6,400 bases of DNA from Desulfobacteria bacterium. GTDB lineage: Bacteria > Desulfobacterota > Desulfobacteria > Desulfobacterales > C00003060. Under the pieces are notes generated by a model. It ran no database searches, was not told the origin of the DNA, and was given only the letters and a program-made list of their open reading frames with translations. This document shows, in pieces, positions 4,437-6,400 of the stretch (positions within the stretch are counted from its first letter, which is position 1; each line of letters opens with the position of its first letter). The position numbers and the translations under genes were made by a program. The stretch spans positions 1 through 6,400 of the forward strand of contig JAQYWL010000086.1 in the NCBI GenBank assembly GCA_030145035.1. Direction: 5' to 3'.

Positions 4437-4660
4437 AGCCACAGACCCACACGGACTGACACGGACGAATCCCCGACCGACTTGGCCGGCAAAATAGTTT
4501 CATCGCTTAGCGATAATCGGATACTTCTATAGTACCCAATCATGGTGAAATGTGATAATACCTTCCACTCCCGACGACATTGCCCGAAGGGCATGACCTT
4601 GATTGTCCGGCCAAGTCGGCCGGATAATTGTCTGTGTCAGTCTGTGTGCGTCTGTGGCCA
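4437..4660. repeat. CACAGAC-family inverted-repeat element, long form
   Basis: The left arm (4437-4490) starts AGCCACAGACCCACACGGAC and ends GACTTGGCCGGC. The right arm (4605-4660) starts GTCCGGCCAAGTCGGCCGG and ends GCGTCTGTGGCCA. The arms are imperfectly complementary over about 54 bp. The 114-bp middle contains small hairpins ATCGC-TTA-GCGAT (4502-4514) and TTGCCCGAAGGGCAT (4580-4594). No protein is encoded. The last 81 bases repeat the order of parts seen at 919-1001. It resembles a non-autonomous mobile or structured intergenic repeat, and it ends 7 bp before the ribosome binding site of the AlkP gene. Confidence 0.82.
4599..4628 (+). promoter_or_regulatory. Possible promoter of the AlkP gene within the repeat
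   Basis: TTGATT (4599-4604) and GATAAT (4623-4628) are separated by 18 bp, matching 4 of 6 and 5 of 6 consensus bases. The spacer is the hairpin TCCGGCC-AAGTC-GGCCGGA (4606-4624). The pair sits in the right arm of the element, 52 bp before the AlkP start. This is a sequence prediction only. Confidence 0.35.
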
Positions 4661-4667
4661 ATCAGAC

Positions 4668-4673
4668 AAGGAG
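4668..4673 (+). promoter_or_regulatory. Ribosome binding site of the AlkP gene
   Basis: AAGGAG with 6 nt to ATG 4680. It fixes the start and lies immediately after the inverted-repeat element. Confidence 0.85.
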
Positions 4674-4679
4674 CTGTAG

Positions 4680-5996
4680 ATGGGCTTGTTGAACAAGTTA
4701 AAAAGGACGTCAAGACGGAGAGCGGTTGTAGTCGGCCTAGACGGCGTACCCTACACCCTGCTCAGAGATTTGATAAATAGAGGCCGTATCCCCAACATGG
4801 CCTCCATATTTGAACGAGGATACTTCGGGCAGATGAGCGTGTGCATCCCGGAGATATCGTCGGTATCCTGGTCATCCTTCATGACAGGCACCCAGTCCGG
4901 CGAGCATGGAATCTTCGGATTCATGGACCTGCAACCCGGCACCTATAAGATGTACTTCCCCAATTTCACACATCTCAAGGCCCCCACCCTGTGGGAGGAT
5001 CTTAGTACACGAGGAAAGAAGACCGTGGTCATCAACATGCCGGCCACCTACCCTGCCCGCGAGATTAACGGTGTGCTCATATCCGGGTTTGTGGCTATTG
5101 ACATCAATAAGGCGGTCTATCCGGCCTCTCTCGTTCCCCGCTTAAATGGTCTTAGCTATCGGATTGACGTGGATACCATGAAGGCCCGCCAGGACCACGA
5201 CTTTCTAATCCGCGACCTGGATGCAACACTTGAAGGGCGCAAGCAGGCTGCGGATTTTCTCTGGAATGAAATCGATTGGGATCTATTCATCGTGGTCATC
5301 ACTGGTACCGACCGTCTGATGCACTTTGTCTGGGATGCATACGAGGATGAAGCACATCCCTATCACCAAGCGTTCTTAGATTACTTCAAGAAGGTGGATG
5401 GCTTCGTGGGCCGTTTGTATGATCGGTTTACTAGCCTAGATGGTTCGAATGACAAGAGAGACCAGTTCTACATGCTTTCAGACCATGGTTTTACAGGCAT
5501 CAAGACCGAAGTATATCTTAATCAATGGCTTAAAAAAAATGGATACCTGAAATTTGGCAAAGACCAGCCCGAAACCATTATGGATATTGGCCCGGGATCA
5601 ACGGCCTTTGCAATGGACCCTTCGCGACTCTATGTTAATCTAAAGGAGAAATATCCTTTGGGCACTGTTGATTCTAAGGACTACGAAAGTGTGCGACAGG
5701 AGCTTAAAGCAGGACTGGAAGGATTGACTTTTGAAGATGGAAACAACATCGTAAACAAGATTTACTTCAAAGAAGAACTCTATAAAGGCCCCTGCGTGGA
5801 GCAAGCCCCAGACCTTGTGATACTCTCCCATCATGGCTATGATTTAAAGGGAAAGGTGAACAGCACGGCAGTCTTTGATCGCACCGTTTTGCAAGGGATG
5901 CATACCCAAGATGACGCCTTTTTCTATAGCAGCAATGGAACGCAGTGTGATTCCATATTTGATGCAAAAGGGATGATCTTGAAAAGCTTGTCATGA
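4680..5996 (+). CDS. Alkaline-phosphatase-superfamily phosphodiesterase
   Basis: A 438-residue cytoplasmic-type protein with no signal peptide; the basic N terminus leads directly into the first strand. It belongs to the type I phosphodiesterase/nucleotide pyrophosphatase branch of the AlkP superfamily, which uses two metal ions to hydrolyse phosphate esters. Expected residues are all visible: Asp21 in VVVGLDGV, the nucleophile Ser60 in PEISSVSWSSFMTG (NPP enzymes have Thr there), EHGIFGF (75-81), Asp211 and His215 in GTDRLMHFVW, Asp268 and His269 in LSDHGF, and His408 in GMHTQDDAF. It ends about ten residues after DSIFDAKGMIL, short of the MDG-type C-terminal motif common in relatives, so the C terminus may be abbreviated. 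Relatives occur in exopolysaccharide and sulfation clusters; the substrate here is unknown. It appears monocistronic, with a strong ribosome binding site. Confidence 0.9.
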   Translation: MGLLNKLKRTSRRRAVVVGLDGVPYTLLRDLINRGRIPNMASIFERGYFGQMSVCIPEISSVSWSSFMTGTQSGEHGIFGFMDLQPGTYKMYFPNFTHLKAPTLWEDLSTRGKKTVVINMPATYPAREINGVLISGFVAIDINKAVYPASLVPRLNGLSYRIDVDTMKARQDHDFLIRDLDATLEGRKQAADFLWNEIDWDLFIVVITGTDRLMHFVWDAYEDEAHPYHQAFLDYFKKVDGFVGRLYDRFTSLDGSNDKRDQFYMLSDHGFTGIKTEVYLNQWLKKNGYLKFGKDQPETIMDIGPGSTAFAMDPSRLYVNLKEKYPLGTVDSKDYESVRQELKAGLEGLTFEDGNNIVNKIYFKEELYKGPCVEQAPDLVILSHHGYDLKGKVNSTAVFDRTVLQGMHTQDDAFFYSSNGTQCDSIFDAKGMILKSLS

Positions 5997-6074
5997 CTAA
6001 TAACAAAGAAAACGGTATCAGACCTACACATTTGACAAAACCGTAGAACCCAGAGGCGTCCCCTTGACAAAAAC

Positions 6075-6113
6075 TTACCCATTTCACCTCAAGGGACTTT
6101 TGGGTAATTTTTT
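6075..6113 (+). terminator. 33-nt repeat copy E with T run, possible terminator
   Basis: A consensus copy of the TTACCCA/TGGGTAA repeat (6075-6107) is followed by TTTTTTC. A 7-bp stem with a 19-base loop and a T run lies about 80 bp after the AlkP stop and could end its transcript. The stem is A+T-containing and the loop long, so it would be a weak terminator; the copies elsewhere have shorter T runs. Confidence 0.4.
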
Positions 6114-6137
6114 CAAAAGCAAAGAAGCTTTTCTTTA

Positions 6138-6170
6138 GACAGGATTTACCGGATCTCGTGGATTTTCTTG
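6138..6170. repeat. GACAGGATTTACC...TGGATTTTCTTG repeat, short copy
   Basis: GACAGGATTTACC (6138-6150) and TGGATTTTCTTG (6159-6170) are separated by 8 bases. The copy at 2898-2963 has 41 bases between the same blocks. Both copies directly precede a large hairpin. Confidence 0.6.
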
Positions 6171-6302
6171 TTCATCACTTCCCTGCCTCCGGCCCGTGGA
6201 CTTCCGGCTCGTAGAGCCTACAGCTCGGAGAGGCCTACGCCCTCTCCGAGGCGTAGGCTCGTGCCTCTACGAGCCGGAGGCCGGAGGGACGAAAGTGATG
6301 AA
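6171..6302. repeat. 132-bp nested palindrome with alternative hairpins
   Basis: Terminal arms TTCATCACTT (6171-6180) and AAGTGATGAA (6293-6302) are perfect 10-bp complements. Inside are CCTCCGGCC/GGCCGGAGG (6186-6194 and 6279-6287) and a perfect 14-bp stem starting TCCGGCTCG (6203-6216 and 6265-6278). The centre can fold two ways: CTCGGAGAGG with CCTCTCCGAG (6224-6233, 6241-6250), or GCCTACGCC with GGCGTAGGC (6233-6241, 6250-6258). The two central stems share bases and exclude each other. The element is G+C-rich against an A+T-rich surround and codes for nothing recognisable. Confidence 0.85.
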
Positions 6303-6400
6303 ATCCAACCCGCCTCCGGCGGAAGCAACACCAAGATATATGAATGTGTAAAAAATATACTGACATCGATTGACTTTTGGGTTCGGGCAAGCTAAGTTTG

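Larger units (their letters stand above)
5997..6400. other. Gene-free 3' region with repeats
   Basis: No credible gene is present. It contains a short inverted pair, ACGGT/ACCGT (about 6014-6046), the 33-nt repeat at 6075-6107, the GACAGGATTTACC/TGGATTTTCTTG repeat (6138-6170), a 132-bp nested palindrome (6171-6302) and a small CCGCC-TCC-GGCGG hairpin (6310-6322). The open frame at 6168-6395 is formed by the palindrome and is not a gene. Nothing recognisable follows 6323. Confidence 0.65.

Noticed and set aside
4906..5145. Overlapping + strand frame within the AlkP gene.
   Set aside because: The AlkP frame carries all expected motifs here. The alternative frame has no ribosome binding site and no domain pattern.
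6168..6395. A 75-codon + strand open frame.
   Set aside because: It is produced by the G+C-rich palindrome at 6171-6302. The arginine- and serine-rich product is an artefact of the inverted arms.

Overview
The window looks like accessory chromosome from a bacterium with moderate G+C and many intergenic repeats, probably an uncultured anaerobe of the Desulfobacterota type. That guess rests on gene content (stacked PIN-type toxin-antitoxin modules, a PAPS-reductase-like PP-loop gene, an exopolysaccharide-cluster-type AlkP phosphodiesterase) and on the dispersed repeats. No taxonomic marker gene is present, so the assignment is weak.

Positions 1-2712 form a toxin-antitoxin island. Three unrelated two-gene modules lie on the + strand, each with a small antitoxin-type gene followed closely by a PIN-like ribonuclease: UPF0175-DUF3368 (1-746), DUF433-DUF5615 (1108-1752) and ribbon-helix-helix VapB-VapC (2094-2712). 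The third toxin is broken by an 8-bp tandem duplication that separates its catalytic acidic residues. Its antitoxin gene is intact and preceded by a promoter that overlaps an 8-bp inverted repeat, a likely autoregulatory operator.

Positions 2713-4679 are mostly degraded. They hold an Ig-like-domain gene remnant (about 2765-2881), a truncated PP-loop (PAPS reductase family) gene (3619-3870), one small minus-strand gene that looks real (3988-4170), and many repeats. The repeats fall into several families: (a) a 33-nt unit with TTACCCA/TGGGTAA ends, four full copies and one partial; (b) inverted-repeat elements ending in GCCACAGAC-type sequence, at 3162-3266 and 4437-4660, with a related half-element at 873-1029; (c) a 33-nt repeat at 1889 and 2910, the second nested in another repeat; (d) large hairpins.

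Positions 4680-5996 encode one long intact protein, an alkaline-phosphatase-superfamily phosphodiesterase with all seven expected metal and nucleophile residues. Its ribosome binding site lies 7 bp beyond the end of a family (b) element, so its promoter must lie in or upstream of that element.

Positions 5997-6400 carry no credible gene. They hold another 33-nt repeat followed by a T run (possible terminator) and a 132-bp nested palindrome with two mutually exclusive central hairpins.

I see no clearly new multi-gene system. The most unusual content is the repeats, especially the modular CACAGAC elements with a hairpin that appears to covary between copies, and the slippage-type frameshift in vapC.
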